Below, piece by piece: positions 56,128 to 64,000 of a stretch of 64,000 nucleotides of DNA. Location: NCBI RefSeq assembly GCF_026626635.1, contig NZ_JAPNKA010000001.1:8974501-9038500 (forward strand), in the 5' to 3' direction. Source of the DNA: Archangium lansingense. Lineage in GTDB: Bacteria; Myxococcota; Myxococcia; Myxococcales; Myxococcaceae. How positions within the stretch are numbered: position 1 is the first letter of the stretch; every line of letters begins with the position of its first letter. The position numbers and the translations under genes are program-made. A model generated the notes under the pieces. It ran no database searches, was not told the DNA's origin, and saw only the letters and a list, made by a program, of their open reading frames with translations.

Positions 56128-56973
56128 GTGATGCGACAGTCACTCGACTGGACCCGTGTGTTCCTGTGCGCCGCGCTCGCCGTCGTTCTGGCGGACAGCG
56201 CGGTAGCCGCCGAGCCGGTGCCCCTACACCAGTCGTTCACCCTAGAGTCCGCGACGCTCAAGGAGACGCGGCGCATCAATGTCTACACGCCGCCGGGTTA
56301 CGACGCGGCGAAGACCACGCGCTATCCCGTGCTGTACATGCCGGATGGCGGCGTACAGGAGGACTTCCCGCACGTCGCCACCACCATCGACACCGCGATC
56401 CGGGCTGGAGAGCTACGGCCGCTGATCCTGGTCGGTATCGAGAACACCGAGCGGCGACGCGACATGACCGGCCCGACCGAGGTCGAGGAGGACCGCAAGA
56501 TCGCCCCGCGCGTTGGCGGCTCGGCCGCGTTCCGCGGCTTCATCCGTGACGAGCTGATGCCGCAGGTGCGCCGCCGGTACCGCGCGACGGACGAGACCGC
56601 AGTCATCGGCGAATCCCTCGCCGGCCTGTTCATCGTGGAGACCTTCTTCCTGCAGCCGAAGCTCTTCGACACCTACATCGCCTTGAGCCCGAGCCTGTGG
56701 TGGAACAACGAGGAGCTGGTGCGCAAGGCTGGCGAGCGGCTCAAGGCCCATCCAGACCTGCGCAATGGGCTGCATCTGTCGTCCGCCAACGAGGAGAACA
56801 TCGCCCCCGCCGCCGCGCGCCTGGCGGAAGTCCTCCGCGCGAAGGCTCCTGCCGGACTGAGGTGGCAGTACGAGCCCAGGCCGGAGCTGCGCCACGACAC
56901 GATCTACCGCTCGGTATCACCCCAAGTGTTGCGCAAGTGGTTCGCGCCTGGGGCCACGCCCCGCAAGCCGTAG
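56128..56973 (+). CDS. Secreted esterase, alpha/beta hydrolase (PF00756-like)
   Basis: A 281-residue exported esterase. The signal peptide (VFLCAALAVVLADSAVA) ends at about residue 28. The fold is that of the enterochelin-esterase/esterase-D group: TRRINVYTPPGYD, the nucleophile Ser163 in GESLAG, and a late His in ELRHDTIYR. The GTG at 56128 or the next ATG at 56131 is the start; AAGGAG lies upstream. It follows the DUF1501-like gene by 46 bases and may belong to the same transcript. Confidence 0.85.
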   Translation: MMRQSLDWTRVFLCAALAVVLADSAVAAEPVPLHQSFTLESATLKETRRINVYTPPGYDAAKTTRYPVLYMPDGGVQEDFPHVATTIDTAIRAGELRPLILVGIENTERRRDMTGPTEVEEDRKIAPRVGGSAAFRGFIRDELMPQVRRRYRATDETAVIGESLAGLFIVETFFLQPKLFDTYIALSPSLWWNNEELVRKAGERLKAHPDLRNGLHLSSANEENIAPAAARLAEVLRAKAPAGLRWQYEPRPELRHDTIYRSVSPQVLRKWFAPGATPRKP

Positions 56974-57128
56974 GCCCGAGGTCGAATCCCATACGCTTCC
57001 TCGCGTCACGCGTGATGTGAGAGCCGCACGTTGGGCGGGAATGCGCGTATCCGCCTCAGCGCCGACGAGTTCTCCCAGGATATCTTGGAAATCTGCTATG
57101 GCGGGGTTTCAAACCCAAGGAGCCCCCC

Positions 57129-59741
57129 ATGGTCCCGCCCCTCCGTTCCTGGCCCTGTCAGCGTTCGCTGTCACGCGTCCTCGTTCCCCTGCTTGGACTC
57201 GCCCTGTCCACGGCAGAGGCGCTCGCGGCGACGCGGCCCTCGCTGGTGAATACGCGCATCTCGACGCCCTTTGGCTCCAACGGCCACACGTCGAGCCTCG
57301 ATGGCCGGCTCTTCATCGGCAACGTGGGGGAGGATCACGCGACGACGACCACCACCTGGAGGGCTCGCGTGTTCCGGCCCGAGGCGGTGACCTACGACGC
57401 TGAGGGGAAGCCGAGCTTCTCGAGCGCCTTCTCCACTGGCAAGACCCTCCAGGTGAAGAACGGGGAGAACGCGCTGGCCTTCTGCTTCCTCAACCCGGCG
57501 CAGCCCTACACGCTCAGCAGCGGCGTTGCCGTCTACCAGCCCTTCATCTTCGACTCGATGATGTTCAACGGCCCGAATCGCTTCCGCCGCCGCACCGCGG
57601 ATGTCCGGGTCAGCCAGCCCTTCACAGTCCAGGCGGAGCTCGCCTCCTTCACCACCGGGGCGTTGGAGGAGCTGAAGACTGTCTCGGGCGCCCCCATCAT
57701 GGGCATCGAGCCGACGATGACCTCCGATGGGCGGCTGCTCCTCTTCCAGGGCGGCCCCCTCAACAACGGCACCATCGATTACCTGATGTACAGCTACAAC
57801 CCCACCCCCTGCGCTGCCACGGGTTGGAGTGAGCCCCGGCCGCTGTCCATGATGTTCAACGACCCCAATCCGGGTCTCAAGCGCTACCCGATGGCCTGGC
57901 AGCGGATGAAGGCAGCCACCGGCGAGGACTTCGGGGACACCGTGGCTGGCGGCAACCTGATTCGTGCCGCCTATCCCTGGGTGGACCACGAGGGCCGCAA
58001 CGTCCTCTATGCCGCGGTTGGCTTCACCGGTGCCGCGGGCGGGCGTCGCGAGGCGATGAGCCTGATTGGCGCGGACACGGGATGGATTGCCCATCACATC
58101 GACGGGAGCCTCAACACCGACCGGCAGGACATCGCGCACCTCTTCTACTCGGGCCCCATGTGGAACTTCGAGCAAGAGCGCGCTCCCTCCCAGAACTTTC
58201 CGCCGGGCTCGAGCAACGAGACCCGCTACCTGCCCGTCACCAAGACGCATGACGTGCTCTCACTCTTCGGCAGCAACACGGCGGACTACAACGAGGTCGA
58301 CCTGGGAGAGCTGCTCAATCCCTTCCAGATGCTCTTCCTGCCCATGAATGAGATGGTCACCCGGGCTGGAACGTATGATCTGACGCGCACGCCCGATAGC
58401 GCGGGCCGCTTCTACACGGGCACACTCGTGGGCACGGCGCAGATCTCCGAGAAGAATGACGTGACGCAGCCGCCCTCGGGCTCTTTGTGGGAGCCGCACG
58501 GCAAGGGCAAGGCCCTGGTTGTCTCCGGCGGAGGCGCCGCCACCGTGAACCTGACCGACTCCAGCAGCGCCATTCCGGGTGTCGGGGCCTTCGTGCGCGG
58601 CTTCACCGTGCAGCTCGCCATCCGCCCTGACGCCGCCATCAACCAGGGTTGCACGGGCAATCCCTACCGTTATCTCCTGGCGAAGCCCGGGGGCCTGGAT
58701 CTCATCTACGAGGCAAACGGCGCGGTGCACATGTCGTTCGTGATCAATGGTCAGCGGGTTCGCCTGGGGTTCAGTCAGCCGCTGCCCAAGGGCGTCTGGA
58801 CGCATCTGGCCTACACCTGGGATGGGGTCACGGGACAGTTCGGCGAGTACATCAACGGCAAGGCCACGGGGCGCGCGCTGCCCACCGCTCCCGGTTCCTT
58901 CCGGTTGGGCACGGGGACGCTCTCCATTGGCGCGGGCCCGAACCTCGACACCCAGAGCTGCCCGGCCAACGGGGAGGGCTCGTTCAAGGGCTACATCGAC
59001 GAGGTGCGCTTCTTCACGAATGCGCGCTCCAATCGCAGCCTCTGCCTGACGACGCATGGCGCGGACTGCAAGGAGGCCGCCATCCAGGAAGAGCCCACCG
59101 GTGGCCAGTTCGTCATGAATCAGCAGCACCCGTCCTGCAACGGCCTGTCGACCCTGGGCTCGCAGGCGTGCGCCGTGTCCATGCACCGCGTCTGCGCGCA
59201 GCGCGGGGCCGATGACGCGCTGAGCAGCGCCACCAACTTCTACGAGACGCTCCAGCAGGTCATCGGCAACCGCCCGCCCATCTCCCTGCTGGGAGTTCCC
59301 GCCTCCGCTACCAGCACAGAGGTCGGGGTGGCGTGCGCGCCCATCCAGCACCAGAGCCTGGGGGTAACCTTCGAGGAGCTGGCACGCAGTCACGCGGGCT
59401 GCACCGATGATCGGGTCTCCATGTCCAGCGACTGCACCGCCGCCGCCCACCGTTGGTGCCAGGGCCTGGGGTGGACGACCGGAATGATCTTCGAGATGAC
59501 CTCCCGGCCGTGGGTGGGCTGCTTCAACTCGGGGCTCATCCAGGATGTTGCCCGATCGCAGCTCGGGCCCGTCTCCAACGCGGGCAGCCTCACCTCCGCG
59601 GAATCGCGGCTGGAGGTCAGCAAGTGGTGCCAGGCGCGTGGTTACGGGGCGGGAGTCGTCCAGGAGGTACCCAGCACCACCACCGCCCATGTCCACTGCT
59701 TCCAGCCCGCGGTGACCCAGAGCTGGAAGTTCGTTCCCTGA
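57129..59741 (+). CDS. Secreted LamG-domain protein with Cys-rich C-terminal repeats
   Basis: An 870-residue exported protein. The signal peptide (VLVPLLGLALSTAEALA) ends near residue 33. The first 450 residues have beta-propeller-like stretches (TRISTPFGSNGHTSSLDG, FDSMMFNGPNRFRRR). A LamG/concanavalin domain lies at about 490-645 (FVRGFTVQLAIRPDAAI, GSFKGYIDEVRFFTN). Three degenerate Cys repeats follow (MHRVCAQRG, AHRWCQGLGW, VSKWCQARGYGAG). It may bind carbohydrate or protein at the surface. AGGAG precedes the ATG. Confidence 0.78.
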   Translation: MVPPLRSWPCQRSLSRVLVPLLGLALSTAEALAATRPSLVNTRISTPFGSNGHTSSLDGRLFIGNVGEDHATTTTTWRARVFRPEAVTYDAEGKPSFSSAFSTGKTLQVKNGENALAFCFLNPAQPYTLSSGVAVYQPFIFDSMMFNGPNRFRRRTADVRVSQPFTVQAELASFTTGALEELKTVSGAPIMGIEPTMTSDGRLLLFQGGPLNNGTIDYLMYSYNPTPCAATGWSEPRPLSMMFNDPNPGLKRYPMAWQRMKAATGEDFGDTVAGGNLIRAAYPWVDHEGRNVLYAAVGFTGAAGGRREAMSLIGADTGWIAHHIDGSLNTDRQDIAHLFYSGPMWNFEQERAPSQNFPPGSSNETRYLPVTKTHDVLSLFGSNTADYNEVDLGELLNPFQMLFLPMNEMVTRAGTYDLTRTPDSAGRFYTGTLVGTAQISEKNDVTQPPSGSLWEPHGKGKALVVSGGGAATVNLTDSSSAIPGVGAFVRGFTVQLAIRPDAAINQGCTGNPYRYLLAKPGGLDLIYEANGAVHMSFVINGQRVRLGFSQPLPKGVWTHLAYTWDGVTGQFGEYINGKATGRALPTAPGSFRLGTGTLSIGAGPNLDTQSCPANGEGSFKGYIDEVRFFTNARSNRSLCLTTHGADCKEAAIQEEPTGGQFVMNQQHPSCNGLSTLGSQACAVSMHRVCAQRGADDALSSATNFYETLQQVIGNRPPISLLGVPASATSTEVGVACAPIQHQSLGVTFEELARSHAGCTDDRVSMSSDCTAAAHRWCQGLGWTTGMIFEMTSRPWVGCFNSGLIQDVARSQLGPVSNAGSLTSAESRLEVSKWCQARGYGAGVVQEVPSTTTAHVHCFQPAVTQSWKFVP

Positions 59742-59849
59742 GCGGCAAGTGTGCACGGAGCGGCAGGTCCGGGCGCCAGAAGTCGGCGCTCGGACGGGCG
59801 TATGCCCCTCGCTGACACGATGATGACCTGCCGGAGTTACGAGCAGGTC

Positions 59850-60524
59850 ATGGCATCCCAAGAGCGCGTTGAGACTCTCCGGGTTGAAGTGGAAGTGAAG
59901 CCCAGGCTGCGCGGCGTGTCGCACGCGTTCGCGTTCGTAGCGGCGCTCGCCGGGTGCCTGTTCCTCGCGCAGGCTCCGGTGGAGGGCGTGCGGTACCTGA
60001 CCGGCATGGTGTTCGGCATCAGCCTCGTGCTGATGTTCGGTATCAGCGCGACGTACCACTGTCCCAAGTGGAGCCCCGCCACCTCCCAGCGCATCCAGCG
60101 GTTCGACCATGCGGCCATCTATGTCCTCATCGCGGGGACCTTCACGCCCATGGCCGTACTGGATGCTGCCGGAGGCTGGGGGCCGCGGCTGCTCTGGGTG
60201 ATGTGGGCCGCGGCGCTCACGGGCGCCGGCCTCTCGCTGCTGGGCCTCTCTGGGCCGCCTGGGCTCCGCTCCGTCCTCTATGTCGTGCTGGGGACAGTGT
60301 CGATCCCAGTATTGCTACGGCTGCCAGGCGTCATTGGCTCGGCGCGTGTCGGGTGGCTCGTCTTCGGGGCTGTCCTCTATGCCCTGGGCGCCGGGGTCTA
60401 CGCGCGCAGATGGCCGGACCCCCGCCCCGCCGTCTTTGGCTACCATGAGATCTTCCACCTCATGGTCATCGCCGCGGCGACTGTGCACTACGCAGTCATC
60501 CTCGACGTACTGAGGGGCCGGTGA
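59850..60524 (+). CDS. Hemolysin III / PAQR family membrane protein
   Basis: A 224-residue protein with seven membrane helices. Family motifs are FGISATYHCPKWSP, FDHAAIYVLIAGTFTPM and HEIFHLMVIAAATVHY, containing the His and Asp residues of the metal site. PAQR proteins act as receptors or ceramidase-like hydrolases in eukaryotes; bacterial roles are unclear. The ATG at 59850 is preferred over earlier in-frame starts at 59802 or 59820, but no strong ribosome-binding site decides it. Confidence 0.85.
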   Translation: MASQERVETLRVEVEVKPRLRGVSHAFAFVAALAGCLFLAQAPVEGVRYLTGMVFGISLVLMFGISATYHCPKWSPATSQRIQRFDHAAIYVLIAGTFTPMAVLDAAGGWGPRLLWVMWAAALTGAGLSLLGLSGPPGLRSVLYVVLGTVSIPVLLRLPGVIGSARVGWLVFGAVLYALGAGVYARRWPDPRPAVFGYHEIFHLMVIAAATVHYAVILDVLRGR

Positions 60525-60669
60525 AGCAGCCTTGGCCCTCCGCGGCCGCATCCTTCGGAGACCCGATGGGTACGCCTTCTGGGTAACCGGGCGGGCGAGG
60601 GCCTCTCTGTCAGGCGGTGCCTCCCCAGACGTCAGGGACTTCCCCACCCTCATGAGGTGGAGGAATGAA

Positions 60670-62061
60670 ATGCACATGGAGCCGGCGCCCGGCGTGCTCT
60701 TGCCCGAGGAACCCGCGCGGCGCGATGCGCGTCACGAGGCGAAGATCGAACGGATCGCACGGCAGTTGCGACAGCGGACGAGCGCGCGGCCCGCGTCCTT
60801 CAAGAAGAAGACGCCACCGCATCAGGTGCCCAAGCGCTACGACTCGCGGCGCGGCGACGAGAAGATCGACCTGAGTGACCTCGACCAGATCCTCGAGCTC
60901 GATCCCGTGGCGATGACATGCACGGCCGAGCCCGCGGTCACCTTCGAGGAGGTGGTCCGCGCGACGCTGCGCTACGGGCTCGTGCCCATCATCGTCCCCG
61001 AGCACAAGACCATCACCCTCGGAGGCGCCGTCGCGGGGTGCTCCATCGAGTCCATGTCCTTCCGGGACGGGGGCTTCCACGACACCTGTCTGGAATACGA
61101 GCTCATCACCGCGAAGGGGGACGTGCTGCGCTGTTCCCCTCAAGAGAAGCCGCTCGTGTTCCAGATGCTCCACGGCTCGTTCGGGACACTCGGTGTGCTC
61201 GCGAAGCTGAAATTCAAGCTCATCCGCGCCGCGCCCTACGTGCACGTGACGTACGAGACCTACGCCACGCTCGAGGCCTTTCAGCAAGCCATCTGGCACT
61301 ACTTCACCGCCCAGGAAGCGGACTATCTCGATGGGCAGATCTTCTCTCCGACTCAGCACGTGCTGTGCGTGGGCCGCTTCACGGAGCGCGCCCCGTACGT
61401 GAGCCGCTACGACTGGCTCAAGGCCTATTGCGAGAGCATCCCGCGCCGCACGGAGGACTACCTCACGGTCTACGACTATCTCTACCGCTACGACCGAGGG
61501 GTTACCCACGTCACGCCCAGGAGCCTCGTGGGCCGGGCGCTGTTCGGCAAACTGGTGCACTCGGACACCGTGCTGAGGGCCGCCGAGCACTTCCACCGCT
61601 TCCTGCCAGCCAAGAACCCACCGGTCATCGTGGACGTGTTCATCCCCTTCTCACGCACGGCCGAGTTCATGGACTGGTACCACCGCGAGATGCACTTCTA
61701 TCCGGTGTGGTGCGTGCCCTACCGGCGAATGCGGGATTATGAATGGCAGACACCCCGATGGTGGTCCGGCGTGAAGGATCCCCTGTTCCTGGACCTCGCC
61801 GTCTACGGGCTCGAGCAGCCGCGAGGCCGCAACCTCTACAAGGAATTCGAGGACGAGTTGCAGCGGGTCAACGGCACCAAGACGCTCATCTCATACAACT
61901 ATTACGACGAGCAGACCTTCTGGAGCATCTGGAACAAGGAGACCTACCAGGCTGTGAAACAGCTGACGGACCCGGACAACATCTTCCGCGACCTCTATAC
62001 GAAGACATGCCGGGCGGCTCTCGGACTGCAAGAGCAGACGCCCGGCCCCGGGGCCTCGTGA
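60670..62061 (+). CDS. FAD-binding oxidoreductase, DHCR24-like
   Basis: A 463-residue flavoprotein. The FAD domain (about 50-190) has TITLGGAVAGCSIESMSF, ELITAKGDVLRCSP and HGSFGTLGVLAKLKFK. The C-terminal part includes WYHREMHFYPVWCVPYRR, like the FHNDIHVYPIW region of human DHCR24 (sterol delta-24 reductase). There is no signal peptide or N-terminal membrane helix. The ATG at 60670 has GGAGG 6 bases upstream, which fixes the start. Substrate unknown; a polyprenyl or sterol-like double bond is plausible. Confidence 0.82.
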   Translation: MHMEPAPGVLLPEEPARRDARHEAKIERIARQLRQRTSARPASFKKKTPPHQVPKRYDSRRGDEKIDLSDLDQILELDPVAMTCTAEPAVTFEEVVRATLRYGLVPIIVPEHKTITLGGAVAGCSIESMSFRDGGFHDTCLEYELITAKGDVLRCSPQEKPLVFQMLHGSFGTLGVLAKLKFKLIRAAPYVHVTYETYATLEAFQQAIWHYFTAQEADYLDGQIFSPTQHVLCVGRFTERAPYVSRYDWLKAYCESIPRRTEDYLTVYDYLYRYDRGVTHVTPRSLVGRALFGKLVHSDTVLRAAEHFHRFLPAKNPPVIVDVFIPFSRTAEFMDWYHREMHFYPVWCVPYRRMRDYEWQTPRWWSGVKDPLFLDLAVYGLEQPRGRNLYKEFEDELQRVNGTKTLISYNYYDEQTFWSIWNKETYQAVKQLTDPDNIFRDLYTKTCRAALGLQEQTPGPGAS

Positions 62062-62075
62062 AGGCGATACAGTCC

Positions 62076-62969
62076 TCAGGGCGACTTCTTCTCGAAGAGT
62101 TCCTTGGCGCGCGTAATGGCCGACATGGCGTTGGGCCAGCCGACGTAGAAGGCCAAGTGGGTGATGAGCTCGGTGAGTTCCTCCTGCGTCACGCCGTTCT
62201 CGATGGCACGCGGGAAGTGGAAGTTCATCTGCTCCGTCTTTCCGGTCGCCACGAGCGCCGCGCAGGTAATCAGGCTGCGGTCGCGCTTGGACAACTGCGG
62301 CCGCTCCCAAATGTCCCCGAAGAGCACGTCGTCGGTCAGCTCGACGAGCTTCGGCGCAAAGTCGCCGATAGCCTTCTGTGCGGTGGTGGCGGGCTTGGTG
62401 GTACTCATGGTTCGCTCCTCTCTGGGTTGATTGCTGTACTGCGCGTCGCTGACCTTCTCCATCCATTCGACAACCTTGCCGTCAAGCTGCTCCTGGATGG
62501 CCAGATGGGTCATTGCGGTGTTCGGTGAGGCGCCGTGCCAGTGCTTCTGCCCGGGCGGAATCCAGACCACATCTCCTGGCCGGATTTCCTCGATGGCGCT
62601 CCCCCAGCGCTGCACTCGGCCGGAACCAGCCGTCACAACCAGCGTCTGCCCGAGCGGATGGGCGTGCCACGCAGTGCGAGCACCGGGCTCGAACGTGACG
62701 TAGGCGCCTGAGGCGCGTGAGGGGGCGCCCGGCTGGAACAGTCGCTCGACGCGCACGGTACCGGTGAACTGTTCGGAGGGGCCCTTGGCAACGGGCTGTG
62801 AGCCGCTGCGCGTGATACGCAGGGCCTGGGAATCCTCACGTGAGGCGGCCGAGGGAGTGCCCGCCCCCGTGGCCGCGCGCTCAGGACTGGCTTGGGCGAC
62901 CGCCAGGGCAAGCATTGGAAACAAGACGACCGTCGCGGCGAGCAGTTGCATGTCCATCTTCCGATTCAT
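62076..62969 (-). CDS. Exported cupin fused to carboxymuconolactone decarboxylase-like domain
   Basis: A 297-residue two-part protein. A signal peptide (LLAATVVLFPMLALAVAQA) and cupin domain come first (TAWHAHPLGQTLVV, HWHGASPNTAMTHLAIQEQL; about 30-185). A carboxymuconolactone decarboxylase-like domain follows (about 188-297: RDRSLITCAALVATGKTEQM, HLAFYVGWPNAMSAI) with the thiol-peroxidase-style Cys. The CMD half has its own ATG at 62408 with AGGAG six bases before it, so it may also be made separately. Related genomes usually carry the two as adjacent genes. It is divergent from a LysR gene. Confidence 0.78.
   Translation of the reverse strand: MNRKMDMQLLAATVVLFPMLALAVAQASPERAATGAGTPSAASREDSQALRITRSGSQPVAKGPSEQFTGTVRVERLFQPGAPSRASGAYVTFEPGARTAWHAHPLGQTLVVTAGSGRVQRWGSAIEEIRPGDVVWIPPGQKHWHGASPNTAMTHLAIQEQLDGKVVEWMEKVSDAQYSNQPREERTMSTTKPATTAQKAIGDFAPKLVELTDDVLFGDIWERPQLSKRDRSLITCAALVATGKTEQMNFHFPRAIENGVTQEELTELITHLAFYVGWPNAMSAITRAKELFEKKSP
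62415..62419 (-). promoter_or_regulatory. Internal ribosome-binding site inside the cupin-CMD gene
   Basis: AGGAG (on the minus strand) lies 6 bases before an in-frame ATG at 62408, exactly at the joint between the cupin and CMD domains. It suggests that the fusion arose by loss of a stop codon and that a free CMD protein could still be made. Confidence 0.6.
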
Positions 62970-63203
62970 TGATGAGTCGTGGCGGTGTCGGACCAGAACG
63001 TGCTGACCGTGAACGTGGGCAGGTCCGCGTGGGGCTTCCCGAAAAGAAGTAGGCCCCCGATTCGCCGAGGACTAGGCACCCCGGCGCAAATGGGCTTTGA
63101 AGCTCTGCTTGATAATGAGATGTGGTCTGCTGGCTTGACCGCCATGCGCCCCGGAGGGGGGCGGCCGGGCGGTGTCCACAAAGGCCTCGAGGGGGCACTC
63201 GCG

Positions 63204-63860
63204 ATGAAGACGGCTCTCCTTCCCCAACTCCAGGTGTTCCTCGCCGTGGCCCGACTGCGCAGCTTCACCGGCGCGGCGCGCGAGTTCGGCGTCTCTACAA
63301 CCGCGGTGAGTCAGTCCGTGCGCCAGCTCGAGGAGCAGTTGCGCGTAGTGCTGCTCACCCGTACGACGCGCAGCGTGTCGCTGACGGATGCCGGGCGGCG
63401 CCTGGTTGAGGGCGCAGGCCCGGGACTGGGCCAGGCGCTCACCGCCCTCAGAGAGGTGTCCGCGCAGCCAGGGGAGGCAGTGGGCCGGCTGCGGCTGTCA
63501 GTGCCGCGAATGGCGGTGCCCTTCCTCATCACTCCGGTGCTCCCCACCTTCTGCGCGCGCCACCCTCGGGTGGAGCTGGAGCGCGGCCGCAGGACATGGC
63601 GCGTACCGGTGCGCGGAGGCGTTGTCACCAACGACATCCATCTGCCGGTGTCCCTGGCGGAGGAAGGCTTGGGGCTGGCGTACGCCTTCGAGCCGGTGGT
63701 GGCGGAGCAGTTGCGCACCGGGCGGCTCGTGCGGGTGCTCGAGCCCTACTCGCCCACTGTCCCCGGCTTCTTTCTCTACTTCCCCAGCCGTGCCCAGCGC
63801 TCCACGCCACTGCGCCTCTTCGTCGAGGCTGCCAAGGAGTTGGCCGCCAGGGCAGTGTGA
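63204..63860 (+). CDS. LysR-family regulator with internal deletion
   Basis: A 218-residue LysR-type protein, about 80 residues shorter than the family norm. The helix-turn-helix (FLAVARLRSFTGAAREFG, STTAVSQSVRQLEEQL) is intact. The effector domain runs to ARHPRVELE (residues 119-126) and jumps to RGRRTWRVPVRGGVVTNDIH, which belongs near the middle of intact relatives. Most of subdomain 1 is missing without a frameshift. DNA binding may persist but ligand response is doubtful. It is divergent from the cupin-CMD gene and may once have controlled it. Confidence 0.82.
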   Translation: MKTALLPQLQVFLAVARLRSFTGAAREFGVSTTAVSQSVRQLEEQLRVVLLTRTTRSVSLTDAGRRLVEGAGPGLGQALTALREVSAQPGEAVGRLRLSVPRMAVPFLITPVLPTFCARHPRVELERGRRTWRVPVRGGVVTNDIHLPVSLAEEGLGLAYAFEPVVAEQLRTGRLVRVLEPYSPTVPGFFLYFPSRAQRSTPLRLFVEAAKELAARAV

Positions 63861-64000
63861 AGTGCCCCCCATCTCGGTGCGAGTACCTCGGAGCGCAGGC
63901 CCGGGAAAAGACAGAATGCTGCCGCGCCCTGTCACGAGCCACCTGGCTTCACAGAGTCATCCGCGCCCGCCTGACACAGGGGGGAGGAGGGCCGCTGACA
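63861..64000. other. Right edge, no gene seen
   Basis: The last 140 bases hold no supported gene or clear signal. Confidence 0.4.

Noticed and set aside
54777..56279. Minus-strand open frame of 500 codons
   Set aside because: Antisense to the Tat DUF1501-like gene, which has a signal and operon context.
56965..56990. Second tRNA-like T arm (GGTCGAATCCCA)
   Set aside because: No pairing acceptor or T stem; chance similarity.
58260..60110. Minus-strand open frame of over 600 codons
   Set aside because: Antisense to the LamG protein gene; no motif.

Overview
The window is a GC-rich chromosomal segment from a myxobacterium, most likely of the Cystobacterineae (Archangium/Cystobacter/Stigmatella-like). 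The support is a chemosensory cluster with a HEAT-repeat protein, a Ser/Thr kinase-TPR protein next to a Myxococcales-type ECF sigma factor, a PilZ protein, a C-terminal Cys-helix-Arg (MYXO-CTERM-like) tail, many short lipoproteins, and long tightly packed minus-strand operons. No rRNA gene, complete tRNA gene, CRISPR array or intact transposon was seen.

Left part (1-10.2 kb, minus strand): one apparent transcription unit runs ribE, ribBA, ribH, nusB, an M17-type N-terminal domain protein, then cheY, cheA, cheW, cheW, a HEAT-repeat protein, cheR and the first bases of cheB. Several junctions are 4-base start/stop overlaps, so riboflavin synthesis and a chemosensory pathway may be co-expressed. 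From 10.2 to 20.7 kb a mixed block separates ribE from ribD: a YfhO-like membrane protein, a secreted HNH nuclease with a DUF4265 protein (likely toxin and immunity), an SRPBCC protein, a secreted protein, the kinase/sigma pair and a PilZ protein.

The core (20.7-30.2 kb, minus strand) is housekeeping: plsX, fabH, fabD, fabG, acpP, fabF, rpiB, glyA, nrdR, ribD, with rpmF divergent from plsX. Then come a GH15 glycosidase, an MscS-type channel and a secreted heparinase-like protein.

From 36.2 kb on the window is accessory. It starts with a possible tRNA 3' remnant followed by a terminator, consistent with an old integration site. It then holds lineage-specific membrane proteins and lipoproteins, a penicillin-V-acylase-like Ntn hydrolase divergent from a broken MBL hydrolase, a TetR/MFS pair with two tandem palindromic operators, and a run of exported proteins at 49.4-59.7 kb. 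That run has a di-heme oxidoreductase fused to a CBM56-like domain, a three-gene set (c-type cytochrome, lipoprotein, Tat-exported DUF1501-like lipoprotein), an esterase and a LamG protein. The right end has a hemolysin-III protein, a DHCR24-like flavoprotein, a cupin-carboxymuconolactone decarboxylase fusion and a LysR regulator with an apparent internal deletion. At least two pseudogenes (MBL hydrolase, amidohydrolase) show decay in this half.

The most unusual candidates are the exported cytochrome/DUF1501 locus, the kinase carrying an anti-sigma-like zinc motif coupled to a sigma factor, and the secreted HNH/DUF4265 pair.
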